From positions 244,519-308,518 of the forward strand of contig JAJNNY010000046.1 of the NCBI GenBank assembly GCA_022453515.1: a DNA stretch of 64,000 bases, given 5' to 3'. Shown here one piece after another: positions 1 through 11,200 of this stretch. The notes below the pieces were generated by a model. It ran no database searches and was not told the DNA's origin. It was given only the letters and a program-made list of their open reading frames with translations. The translations under genes and the position numbers were made by a program. Source of the DNA: Astrocystis sublimbata. Lineage: Eukaryota > Ascomycota > Sordariomycetes > Xylariales > Xylariaceae. Numbering within the stretch: position 1 is the first letter of the stretch; the number at the start of each line of letters is the position of its first letter.

Positions 1-1511
1 TTGTTGAAGACCTCCAAGATCTGGCAGTGGACAAGTCTGTCCGTGTGACGATACTCAGTGGCGACGTACACCTTGCCGCCGTCGGCCAGTTCTACTCGAA
101 CCCCAAACTCAAACTTCCGAAGCACAAGGATTTCCGATACATGGTTAACATCATCTCATCCGCGATAGCCAATACGCCGCCTCCAGATCTTGTGGCCGAC
201 GCCCTGAATAAGCGTAATAAGATCCATCATTTCGATAAAGAGACTGACGAGAGTATGGTGCCGGTATTCAGTCACGGAGTGGACAGCAAACCACGCAACA
301 ACAAGCATCTCCTACCTCATCGGAACTGGTGTTCCATCAGAGAATACGTACCGGGACACACGCCTCCCTCCACACCATCAATAGATGAGTTTGAGCAGAC
401 CCCCGAGGCCTCTCCTCCGCGCCGGAAGAACAGTATCCTTCGCCGGCTTTCCTTATCCTCCAAGGACCGCAAGCCAGCGTTCCGCCCCGACGTCTCGAAA
501 GACACAATTGATCGTTCCCGCCCACCTCTATCCGGCGGCGGCTTCATGCGCTCCTTTTCGCGCCGCGGTTCAAGCTCCGAAGACGTTGGAGCACGTCCCG
601 GATCGAGCGGACTTATGCGCACCTTGTCCCTTGGTTCACGCCCCCTCAACCTCTTCCGCCGGAACAGCAACAAAGGCCCGCCTGACGATGGTGGAATTAA
701 CGGCACCTGGGGCGACTGGGATGACGAGGAGGACGAATACTCTCCCTCTCGTGCCGCTTATCCTGGTAACAAGAACAGTAATGGTGGTAATGCCTTCGGT
801 TTACGAGGCGGTGGCGGAAGCGAATACTCAATCGGCGACGAGGCGCAGTTCACGGCACGTCCGCCGAGACGGGCGTTTACACAGCCTGCGATGCAGCAGC
901 AGCCCGGCTACGGAGCTCCGGAGTACCTTAGTGGTGACGAGGAATACGTCCCGCGCAGACCCTTCCATCGCACGCCTACGGGTCTGAGCCTCAAGAAACT
1001 GAAAAAGCATGGCCCCGAGAAGTTTGAAATCGATACGCAGGGCAGTCTCGAGGTGTGTCTGAACGTCGAAGTCAATCCGAAGGATCCGGCGGGTATTACG
1101 GTGCCATATCGGTTGCTGGTACCGAGGCTGTGGTATGAGTATCAGGGGGATGAGGAGGAGGGAGTCGGCGAGGGCGAAGGAGAAGGAGAGGGAGAGGGGT
1201 TCGGAGATGAGCCTGCACCTTTAGCTGGACCTGCATTTGGGCCTGGAGCTAGACATGGACCTGGAACCAAACCTGCGGCTATCCTTGGTCCGGGTGCTCC
1301 TGGTGGGTATGGGGAGCAGGGACCAGGATGGAACGAGCCTGAGCCTGGGTACTATGATGAGGGGAGATATGATGACGAAGAGGATCTCCCTCCGCAGAGG
1401 AAACCGAGTGTGATTAAACGCTTGTTCAGTCGGCGGGGGAGGAATAAGCGGGATGAACATGAACAGTTTGGGGATGAGGGTGAGGGTGAGATGGAGGAGT
1501 GGGAGAGGTAG
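1..1511 (+). CDS. PhoD-like metallophosphatase, 3' part (partial)
   Basis: The reading frame is already open at the left edge (first full codon at position 3), so this is the C-terminal 502 residues of a longer protein. The first ~110 residues carry the end of the fungal PhoD-like phosphatase domain: the metal-site segment LSGDVHLAAVGQF, the following FRYMVNIISSAIANTPPP and a HRNWCSIREY segment. PhoD-like proteins are metal-dependent phosphoesterases; the fungal members are poorly studied and the substrate is unknown. The rest is low-complexity and Ser/Arg-, Gly- and acid-rich, with a run of alternating Gly/Glu near residues 380-395 and a basic FSRRGRNKR patch near the C terminus, suggesting a disordered regulatory tail. 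No intron is needed in this part. The catalytic core lies outside the window, so activity cannot be judged. Family assignment is fairly secure. Confidence 0.85.
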   Translation, partial: VEDLQDLAVDKSVRVTILSGDVHLAAVGQFYSNPKLKLPKHKDFRYMVNIISSAIANTPPPDLVADALNKRNKIHHFDKETDESMVPVFSHGVDSKPRNNKHLLPHRNWCSIREYVPGHTPPSTPSIDEFEQTPEASPPRRKNSILRRLSLSSKDRKPAFRPDVSKDTIDRSRPPLSGGGFMRSFSRRGSSSEDVGARPGSSGLMRTLSLGSRPLNLFRRNSNKGPPDDGGINGTWGDWDDEEDEYSPSRAAYPGNKNSNGGNAFGLRGGGGSEYSIGDEAQFTARPPRRAFTQPAMQQQPGYGAPEYLSGDEEYVPRRPFHRTPTGLSLKKLKKHGPEKFEIDTQGSLEVCLNVEVNPKDPAGITVPYRLLVPRLWYEYQGDEEEGVGEGEGEGEGEGFGDEPAPLAGPAFGPGARHGPGTKPAAILGPGAPGGYGEQGPGWNEPEPGYYDEGRYDDEEDLPPQRKPSVIKRLFSRRGRNKRDEHEQFGDEGEGEMEEWER

Positions 1512-2518
1512 AGTCGACGAGGGGAGGGAGGAAGAACTGGAGACGAAAGGGAAAGCCATTTACGATTGAATGACTCTTCATACGATACGACTAAGTTGGT
1601 GTTTGGTAGTAGCTTTTTCCTTTGGCGGTTGCTTTTGGCAGAAATGCTGCGAGATATGTATCCTTGAACATTTCACTTTGGTACACATGGGCAAAGCTGG
1701 TGGATAGATAGGTGGGAAGGCGTATTGTTTTGAGCTGGCAAGGTTTTCAAGCTGGTTAGCTACTTAGTATCTAGCAAGCGGGCAGAAAGGAGGTAGGCAG
1801 GCAGGCGTGGGAAAAGCATTTGCGATTGGCGAATTTTATCAGTTTATTGATTCGATTTCGCTTTAAATTGACGGTTGTTCTATGATTTACTTGGTGACTT
1901 GAATTTGGCATGTTTGTGATTGCTCATGGTGTTGTGATTGGAGGCACTGTAGTGGTTGGATTTCCTCAGTGATGTCTCCTAGATACGCCCCTCTCCGCTT
2001 CGCTCTCGATAGCGAATGTTGAGGTTGCCTGAAGCAGGCACTCCGTGATGTCGTATGTGGGAAGGCGCGAGCGACAGCGACCAGGTAACCCCCCACCAAA
2101 GCTACTAAGTAGCCAATGCTACTGTAAGCTTCGTTTCTTCTACTGAAACGCCAGCATCTTCTCCTGGTCGACACCTGCAAGGACCAGGTCAGTTCTCCCA
2201 CGTTACCCTTGCTCGTCCTCCCCCTCACTCGCAGCCTGCTTCAATCTTGAATGATGGAGATTGATCTCATTGGCTACGAGACGCTGCTGTCCATGCACTG
2301 CCTTCCAAGGTAGTATTTTCTCGATCAGGCGGCCAATACCTGTCATTGCCGAGATGGGTTTAAGTCAGAGAGGGGAAGATATTCTTGCGCACAGCCTCTC
2401 TATTGATCATACCATGCTATTCTGCTAAACTCATTGTACAGTCAATTTTCTCTTCCTTCAATGGCCGCTGTTTGCAGCGTGAAAGATCGGTTGAGAACTA
2501 TCCGTCACTATTGCAGTG
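1512..2518. other. intergenic region between PhoD-like gene and HET gene
   Basis: About 1 kb with no convincing gene. It should contain the 3' UTR of the PhoD-like gene and the promoter of the HET gene. Short reverse-strand open frames here have no recognisable domain. Short TAGG-type repeats occur near 1790-1805. Confidence 0.6.
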
Positions 2519-4567
2519 ATGAGCTACGACATGGACTCGGTTCTGGTATATACTCATCCACCTCTTACCGATGATGATGGCATTCGAATCCTTCATTCGC
2601 AACCCGCTCAGTCGAGGGATGGTGACCTACGCGGCTCTTTGCACCAAGTCCTCCTGGCCGATCAATACGAAGACCTAATTGATCAATATACTGCTCTGTC
2701 CTATGTGTGGGGTGACCCTACACCGGCCGATGCGATTCTATTCGATGGTACCAAGCTCGACATCACGGCCAACTTGAGTGCTGCGTTGCGTGACTTGCGT
2801 GATCCGAAAAGGGTTCATAAGCTCTGGATCGACGCCATCTGTATTGACCAGAGCAACTTGCCTGAGAAAAGCAAACAAGTGGCGCGCATGGATAAGATAT
2901 ATGGCGGCGCAAGCAATACCATCATCTACCTTGGGCCTCTGCACCCATGTGTTGATGGATTCATGGATTCGGCGAAAGAGCTCGCGCACTTGAATCGCTA
3001 CGAAAACTACGACAGATACTTTCCCCATAGCGACTATTATGATACGAACTTCAAAGACATCAAAAATGCTCATCTTGCCGCGGCACGTGAAGTTGGTCTG
3101 ATGTATCCATGGTTTCGGCGGATCTGGGTTCTTCAAGAATTGGTTCTTTCTAGATCGCCCTGGGTACAATGTGGGCTCAAGAGGGTGTGATGGGAAGATT
3201 TCTGCCGAGTACTGAGTCATTCGTTGGCATGGGACCAAGGCCTCGATGGCATGGCCCTTAGTTTCTTGGAACGTATGGATGGTACACGCAGATCTTATCA
3301 AAATTCGATCAGCATCCACGAGGACGACAAAAGAAGATTTGGTTCAATTGCAAGCTACACCGGGGAGGACAACGGCACCCTTTGGAAAACTCTTAAATCT
3401 AGGCAACAGTGTCAGGTTTCAGACCTAAGGGACTTTATTTTTGCGCACATGGCAATCATAAAAGACTCCAATCGCATCAGAGAGTATATAAAGATTGATT
3501 ATAACGAAACAACGGCACGCGTGTTTACCGAGGCAGCATACTATTGCTGCAATCTTGGCGGTCTTAGGACTGTACTCTCAGAATCTAAGCAATCTTCTTT
3601 CAAGACAGCGTTCTCCCTGCCGTCATGGGTGCCAGACTGGGGTATTGACATGGACCCGCGATGGAACTATTCGGAGTCACAGAAACTGACGTCGAGTCTT
3701 CCTATCCACGATGATCCAGACCCGTTTACTAACCTGAATATGCGATGGAGCTATTCGGTATCACGGAAATCGACCTCGGGGTTTCCCGCCCCTATTAATT
3801 ACGTTTTACCTCTGCAGACACAGGGCACAGCCAAAATCATTTCCCTAAGTAGCGTTGTATATCCAAGCGCATTGAACGACATTGTGAGCGAATCACAGTC
3901 CTTGGAAAGCGGGCGGGCCGTGTCTTGGAAGCAGTTTCTTGCCAATCTGTGTGCTGCTCCTAAGGATGGCACTTTAGACGCGGTCGGGCTATGCTCATGG
4001 TTACTCGAGGTAGTTGAGAAACTCAGTAGACCGAGTGAGCAAAAGCCAGGGCGCTATCAAAAGATAATGGGCAAGCTTAAGAGGCCGAGGGGCCAAGACT
4101 CGGAGCACTACCAGGAGTGCATATGCCGAAGTCTTAGCTCGTGGTCGTCCGATCCCCACCGAAGACCTGCGTCGTCTGCACGGCTCGCCTTGCTGCAGAT
4201 CGGCATGGTTATGGTCGTTCCCAATGACGCAGTTGTTGGTGATGTTGTTGCTTTCACGGAAACGGAACCCAGTTGTCCGCCATTGGCTGTGAGGTTCTGC
4301 GAGCCCCTATGCTCTACGGACCTGCGCAATGCGCTTCGGGTAGCGAAAGGATACTTGGACCTGGGTTACGACCTTGAGATACAGGACATTGAGAGACTTG
4401 AAGAATCTAGGTTCCAATATGCTCATTTCATAGGACTCTGTGACGATGGAGGTGTTGGTAGGGTACCAGGAACCTCGATTATTGACCACAGGGTTCTGTT
4501 TGGTCGATGGTATGTACCCAGTATGCACAACGAGGAGTCCAAACCACCGGTCTTAATATTACGCTGA
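2519..4567 (+). pseudogene. HET-domain (heterokaryon incompatibility) gene with an in-frame stop
   Basis: One continuous frame of 683 codons, from ATG 2519 to a stop at 4565-4567, is interrupted by a single TGA at 3188-3190 (codon 224). Before it is a full HET domain: YTALSYVWGD at residues 57-66, LWIDAICIDQ at 102-111 and PWFRRIWVLQELVLSR at about 197-212. The block carrying the stop reads SPWVQCG..RV then WEDF, the order normally seen in intact HET proteins, so the frame after the stop is genuine coding sequence and not a second gene. No intron with usable borders removes the TGA without deleting this conserved block. HET proteins act in non-self recognition and cell death after hyphal fusion. 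The stop would leave a 223-residue protein with the HET core but not the ~460-residue C-terminal part. Possibilities are a recent pseudogene, a truncated allele still carrying the HET core, readthrough, or a sequencing error. Confidence 0.8.
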
Positions 4568-4821
4568 GGGTAGTGAGGGGATAATCCTGTTCTCTTCGGT
4601 AGCCTTAGCATGAATCACTTTCACGTCATCAAGGGCGAGTAAACAGACGTCTTCCCATATGGGCAAGAACACGTCTCATCCGCTGACTAGAAACCATTTT
4701 CCCACATTCCAAAAAGGGATCTAACTAACAACCACGTTAAACGCCTATCATGCTTGATTGACTTCGCTTCCCAAAACAAACATATTTACGTACATACACC
4801 CCTCACTCACTCTCCATCCCC

Positions 4822-7800
4822 TCAAAGCACAACAAGGTTATTGATCGTCAACCCCTGACTCTCGACATGATACCGCCTCCTCATCCCAATACTCCTCGTC
4901 GTCTTCAGCAACTCGTAAGTCGCCTCGCCCCCCGCGACCATCAGCATCGGGATCGGGCGATGACGCGTGACGCCCGCCGGTGTGCGCTGCTCTTCGTCTA
5001 ATAAAGGCCGGATGAGGTGGAAGCCCCATATGTCTTCTTCCTCTGCCCCTTCTCCTCCCTTCTTCTCGCTTTTATCTTTATCTTTATCTTCATATTCACC
5101 TTTATTTTGTTCTTCTCCGTCCGAGTCGCGAGAAGCCTCCTTCTCCTTCTCCCTGTCATCCGACACCACAATAACAAGCTGCAAACTATTCCGATGCGGC
5201 GGGAACGACGGGATCGTCGCCAGCTTATCCGAGAAGGAACACCCGCCCCGCCGCATGACGATGACCTGGTGCTTCTTGGCCGCCGAGTCCGGGAGTTTCC
5301 CCGTGCACGACTGGTCGGCGAAGTAGATGTGGCGCCACGAGAGAGTCTCGATGTTGGTCTTGAGATTGGGGTTCGGCGCCTCCGCGACGTCGGGCAGGGG
5401 CGCGACGCCCACGCCTGTGGGCGTGATGGCTGGGATGGATACGTACTTGTACTCGTACTTGGGTACGGGCTCGGGGCCGAAGGTGGCCACTGGTTCGCGC
5501 AGAGCGGATGTGAGTTGCTGTAGCAGGGAGTTGAACAGACTGCCTGCTCCTAGATCCGATGCCTGGATCTCTACGATTGGTTCTGGCTCCGGCTCCGTCT
5601 CTGTGCCAGATGAGAGGGGGTCTGCAGACGTGGAGTTCTGCTCTGGTTTTGCGCGAGGGATCTCGACCTGTAAGAGAATATCGACGAGCACGGCGTCGCG
5701 CACGCGGTGGAATAAGGGGTCTGAGATATCCGATAGGATGTCGCGGCCGATGAAGATCTTCTCGTCCCGCCCGAGCAGAAAGCTGCCGACGCTGAACACT
5801 CGCCAGCCGCGCTCGCTTGTGATAGGCGGCTCTTCCAGGACCATGCCGATCTTGAGTCCCGAGAGGCTATTGACGGCGATGCCCTCGCTGCCCATTCGCA
5901 TCAGGTTGTTGCCGCCGAGCATGATGTTAAAGGCGCTTCCGACGGATTGCTGGGCGTTTGTGGGGAACTCAATGACGCTTGTGTGTGGATTCTTTGAGGC
6001 GACACAAATCCCGTCGATCGGGAGCGTGGATTGGGGCAAGGTCCAGGGGAAGTATGTATGGTTCGAGACGGGCGACTGCGTCGTTTTAGTAGACTTGCCT
6101 GGTCGGCCATCTATATTCACCAGAGTGTGGAAGTTTGGGACTTGGTGCAGCCGGATCAAAGTCGCTGCGTTGTATAGATCTGTTCGTGCAGCGGTAGCTG
6201 ACCCGGACAGAGGCGGAAGGGGAGGCGGTAGGGGGCAGGTGTTTGTGAAGCGCTCATCGAAATAAGGCTGCACGGTTTTTTGCTTGCTCTGCGCCGTCCC
6301 CTTCTTGGGTCGACGCGGCGTGGTTTTGCGAGGAATAATCAGAGGATGACCCTCTGTCGTGAACACATATGGCGCATCGATTTTGTTGAGCGGATGGTCT
6401 GCATCGAACAGGAGATACATGTACTTAGTAGTCTCTCCTAGGAAGAAGCTCTCCATTCGGTCGCTCTTCTCGCCTGTTCGCACGTCTTGGAGGCCTGACC
6501 AGCCGCATCTTGTCCAGCATCGCCTGGTGATGTCTTTCAACACCATCTCCCCTGCATACAAGTACCACGGATCCTTAGTAGCCCGGTACAGATGGTAGGT
6601 AGACTCGATGAACTCGGGCCGACCGGGCCACCAGCCCAGCCCGCCTTCGACGTTTCCGTCACGGACAGACCAGCGCTCAGGCAAAGCGGAGTAGCGAGTC
6701 CACAGCGCTGTGTAGAGTAGGTGTGTCTCGATGGCCTCACCTAACTCTCCCGCAAGGGTGAGTAAGCCAGAGTAATAAGCGCCTAGACTATCAATCCAGT
6801 AGGTCTGGGGAGAGCCAGTAGAGATATGCGCATTGACATAATGAGGGTGGTGCAGGTCGGAGTACAGGTGGCGCTTGATGGCAGCATGGGCATGATGCCA
6901 GGCCTCGAGGAACGAGTCTGGCGAGTTATCCCTGTCTGAAAGCGGCTTGTAGATCTTATTCGGGTCGAGCCAACTCTCATGCAGGATGTGATCGGGGATG
7001 GTCTGGTTTGGCAGGTCGTGGCCAGACAAGAGAATGTGGGATTTGAGCGCGTATTCGAAGAAACTGTCGATACCCGCACCGATGCCAGAGAAGCCCCCTA
7101 TCCAATGCCCCTCTTCGGCGTCAATGCCGGCTCCCAATAGCCCGATGTTGCTCCTCCGTGACCAGACGGCCCAGAAAGCTCTCTTGGCTACTTGTTCGAA
7201 TCGAGGATCGCCCGTCAGACGACTTAGAACTGTGAACTCAAGGACCAGACTGCCAGCCCCGGCGGTACATGTTTCCGTGATCTCTGGATTTGCTTGAGCT
7301 TTGTCGGGGTTTGGGCTGGTGTTTTCATGCAGGGGCGAATTCAGGTAGAATGGTATGCCATGGCGCAAGTTGACGCGCGGGTATGGCATTCCCGTCTGAG
7401 TATAGAAAGCTGGCAGGAGACGTTGCGCCAGGTCGAGCGCAAGACGCAGCAGCTGGCCATCGTACTTGAAGCCATTCGGCCAGGCTATCGGATGCTTCTC
7501 GATGTCCTCATCCGACTTTGTGACGTCGTAGCCGGTGATAGGAAGCTCGCCCACAGCAAACAAGTGCGCACTCAGCAGTCCACCCACGCCTCGAATGACT
7601 GTCTCAAACACTTGGACTTTGCTATCGACATCGAACCCTCGTCCCCGGGCTCCGCGACCTGACGGGCCTGGGCGCCCGTCGCCGTATTGCACCACGAGCG
7701 CAGCCACGCCGTCCTGGAAATCGGCCAAGGCCTTCGGTCCGGTATCGCGATCATCGGGAGGGGCAGAGGCGAGGATGGCGAGCGTCGATAGACTGTCGAT

Positions 7801-8255
7801 CAGGGTCAGGGAGTAGTTTCCAAGGACATCGTTGAGCTCGACATTTCTGGGGTTTATGGGATCGCGGGTCAGAGGCGTGCACGAGACGGGACGTAGCTGG
7901 GATTATGCAAATTGATAAGCCGTTGTATTCTTCTACAGTAAGGTTCTCTAGGTAGGTATAGGTATAGGTATAAGTGTAGATAGAAGCGTGCCATGGGGCG
8001 CATCCGCAGGGAGCATACCTCGTCTTCGGGAAAGGCTATCCGCATGTAGTTATCAAAGCCGTGATAGAACATATCGACCGTCTCGCGACGCAGCTGGGCC
8101 ACGCGACCGGGTGGCATCGCCAGCACCGGCGCCGCTAGAAACGGCAGCAGCTGGAGGAAGAGAAAGCATGCTGCCACCAGCCTAAAGGTGACGACGTGAA
8201 AAGAGTGACATGATGACGGGGCCAACGTGCAGCCGGCCGGGCCAGACAAGGGCAT
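4822..8255 (-). CDS. EDEM-like GH47 alpha-mannosidase with C-terminal PA region
   Basis: Two exons on the minus strand: 8255-8019 and 7896-4822, giving 1103 residues. The intron (8018-7897) has GTATGC and CCCAG borders and joins FPEDE to LRP in frame, as in the family. The N terminus has a hydrophobic segment (about residues 27-46), a likely ER signal peptide or anchor. GH47 features include ELNDVLGNYSLTLID, AGAGSLVLEF near 290, SLGAYYSGLLTLAGELGE near 450, and the C-terminal signature ESFFLGETTKYMYLLF near 560-575. Residues from about 935 to the end resemble a protease-associated (PA) domain (VIVMRRGGCSFSDKL), broken by a ~40-residue Lys/Glu/Asp-rich insertion. EDEM/Htm1 proteins trim mannose on misfolded glycoproteins in the ER and mark them for ERAD. 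Start chosen as the first ATG upstream of the hydrophobic stretch; an in-frame TTG further upstream is not credible. Confidence 0.88.
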
Positions 8256-11200
8256 CACCGGCAACCGAGTACACAAGAAGGCATGTGAAGACGGCGCGTG
8301 CCGGCCGGCGCGGCGGGACGGACGGACGGGCGAGCGGTGAGGAAGGCTGAGGCCTCACCGATTCTCAGCACCGTCGAGTGTCGGCTTGTTTATCTGTTAT
8401 TGGCAACAGGCGAGGCCGAGGAACGGGAGGGACAGGACGGCCAGTGGGAGCTGTGCTGGCGGCGGCGGCGGCATGGGAGTTGGCGCGCCTTGCTTTACCT
8501 TGGGAGGTAGGTATGTTGGTGGATGGAGATGGAAATGTGTAGCGGCGATGATAGTTGATGCTGCCATCTGACGTTATTCAGTATCGCTCAGGCGGTTGAA
8601 AAGTACCCTGCCATTGGCCACTAACATAAACAGCGCTGTAGTTGGTGAGCGGGTGCTAACGCTGGCGTGGTAGGTACATGCAGGGCACTATTAAGGACAC
8701 GTGCCATAACCCGCTGGTGGGCTTTTTTGCGCAACTCCCCCAGAATTGCTTATTATCCATCATGTAGCGAACTTTTGGTGTAATTCATTTTAATAACCTT
8801 GAAGTCTTGAACATTTACCGTTTTTCTTTTTTTAAGTACATTTCACTCTTTCCTTTCTTTTCATTTTATTCGCCTTAAATTTCACTGTATATGACCTGCT
8901 ATGAAGATACATGTAGGTAGGTAGTTTGTTGTTGACTTTTTCAAAGTGGTGATGGTCAAGTGTGCACGCCTAGGAGACTATTTCTAACCTTGTTTTTTTG
9001 AGATTTGCTTGAAATCAAATGTTCAACAACCCTCGAGTGGATCGAATTTGCCCTTTTAGCATATGATCACTTCTATGGAATATCGTTCACTTACTCGAGT
9101 TGTCCTACATACAAAGTAGAGGTATATAGATGCCCCAAGTCAAGTATCGATTCTCATCTCGTTAAACAGACAAGTACGCGTCCAGACTTCAAGTCAATTA
9201 AAGGCTTATTTGAGTTCGTTCAGCTTGTGCCATGCGCCGACTATTTTTACTCTACTACAGCAGTACACTCGGTGCGTAGCATCAATCATAACTCACCATC
9301 TGCTATACTATGGATGCCTAATTTCCGCGTGGTGTGAAGAGCGCGCACTGGCACAGCATACAGCCACGTGAGCTGATCAGGAGGTTGATGCCAGAGTTGA
9401 TAGTTGCGCATGGCTGCCATATGGCAACATATGTAAGCCTAGGCACGTTTGCCATGTGCCCAACCTCAGCCACCTTGCCGTCGTGCCTTCGTGCATTTCC
9501 TGGGGTACATGCCTCACCTTACGTCAATGGCTTGAGCAACCACCCCCAAGCGACACGAAGTAACCGTATAAGCGCACGATATGCTGTCTCGACGAATCAT
9601 CTTACATCAAGTAGCAACGCCTCAACTGAGAAGCGGCTCACTATCAAGCGCCTCGCCGCTTGATCTTCTAGAAGCCATCGAATCGGAGAACATGCATATG
9701 CCTAGAATGGAAAAATTACATATGCGGGCTTACGCACGTCGAGACTACGATGCGTATGTCTGTCTCACTTCGTATTATATACTTTGACGATCATAAGGTT
9801 CATGATGAGATGCTTGTGAAGACGTTTGCGCAGGTTTGGTGCGCATTTCGTTACTCTACGTCGTGAGTCTCACCTTCACACACAGGGCTGATCTTAACAC
9901 TCAAGTACAGCAGTAGCAATTCACGAGAGACTTGGGGTTTTGCAAACCCATTTACAACGGGGCATATCCAAGTCTTCGTGAAATCCTCTGAGAACATCCC
10001 CCTCTAGATTGACCGTATCAACACCCACTTGTCTACTAGTACTGTAACGCAAGCACGCTTGGAATTAGCAGTATCGTGAGTAACATTCATCCGCACATTC
10101 GAGCAATCCAAATATAGGACACTGCGACCTCAAAGACAACTCCTACAGTTGCAGTTGCATTCGTGCGACGACGGTGAGCCACAAGCTCATCTCCCAGATC
10201 ACCTGAGAGTGACAGCATGCATTCAACTGCTACGCTTCTCCATAGCTTCCATCCCACCGGAACTCCGAAGCACCAGAAATAGACAATTTCTAGCGACCTG
10301 CTGTTCACGATCTTGTACTCGTATGTATGCTCCAGCTAACTACTGTGACTATGACATTTGCCGGGTTCATGCAATGGCACATCACCATGTCGCCTATGTG
10401 ACACAGCAGCTAACAGCAACAGTACTGCGTAATTACCTAGCTTACAAACGAGCTCGAATGTGACGCCATCGAGAACAATTCGCAATTCCAGAACGAAACC
10501 CCCATTTCGAGATTGTCAAGCCCTGAGAAATCCACTTTGGTTGCAACTCTTTCCTGCAATGGCCTTTTGTTGTGATAGTAGGTTAGGTTAGGGAGTTTTG
10601 AAACACGGGCGTTGATCTAGGCGGAAGCCCGCCCACGCCGCGACTCAACACCCCTCCCTCCTCCCGCAGTCGCCCCGCTCCGCGCTACCAAAGAAGCGCC
10701 TCGCGCGTACAATCAAGTACCTGCTTTAGGTAGTGCGGAGGGAGGAGCATGACTGACTCGAGGACTGACCTATTCGAGTAAAGACTTCGTCATTGGGCAA
10801 CCTTGGGATTTCAACGTTGCGTCTACTAGTAGGTATAATACCAAAGTATACTTACCTAGGTACTTAACGCTTGTTGTGCGTCACGTAACGCACGCATCTG
10901 GCGATATACATGACAGGAACCAACTAATCCACGCGCTTGGCTATGCCCCCATAGGGCTGGCCAGACTGCATTAGGAAGCCGAAAAGCCAGGGACGATGCC
11001 CACTTGGACCGCCCGTGCTAGAGCTACCGGCCCCAAATCCGTTATGCAGCTTCCCTTCACTTCAGCCTCTCTGTATTTTCTGCATGGTAGGTGGCCTGGT
11101 GTAGATCATCAAAAGCAGGCAAGCAAGTACATGTAGATTATTTGTACAGTATCTAGCAAAAGTAACGACGTTGTGCGCGGCCTGTCCTGGAACCCCGCAA

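Noticed and set aside
3158..3234. An intron that would remove the TGA in the HET gene
   Set aside because: Candidate GT..AG pairs would delete the conserved WVQCG..WEDF block or are too short, so splicing is not a good explanation for the stop.
5327..6265. Open frame of 312 codons on the plus strand
   Set aside because: It is antisense to the well-supported GH47 gene, is Arg/Ser-rich as expected for a shadow frame, and has no domain.
10575..10592. Telomere-like GGTTAGGTTAGGGA
   Set aside because: Only two or three degenerate units and not an array; a chance or ordinary TAGG-type word.
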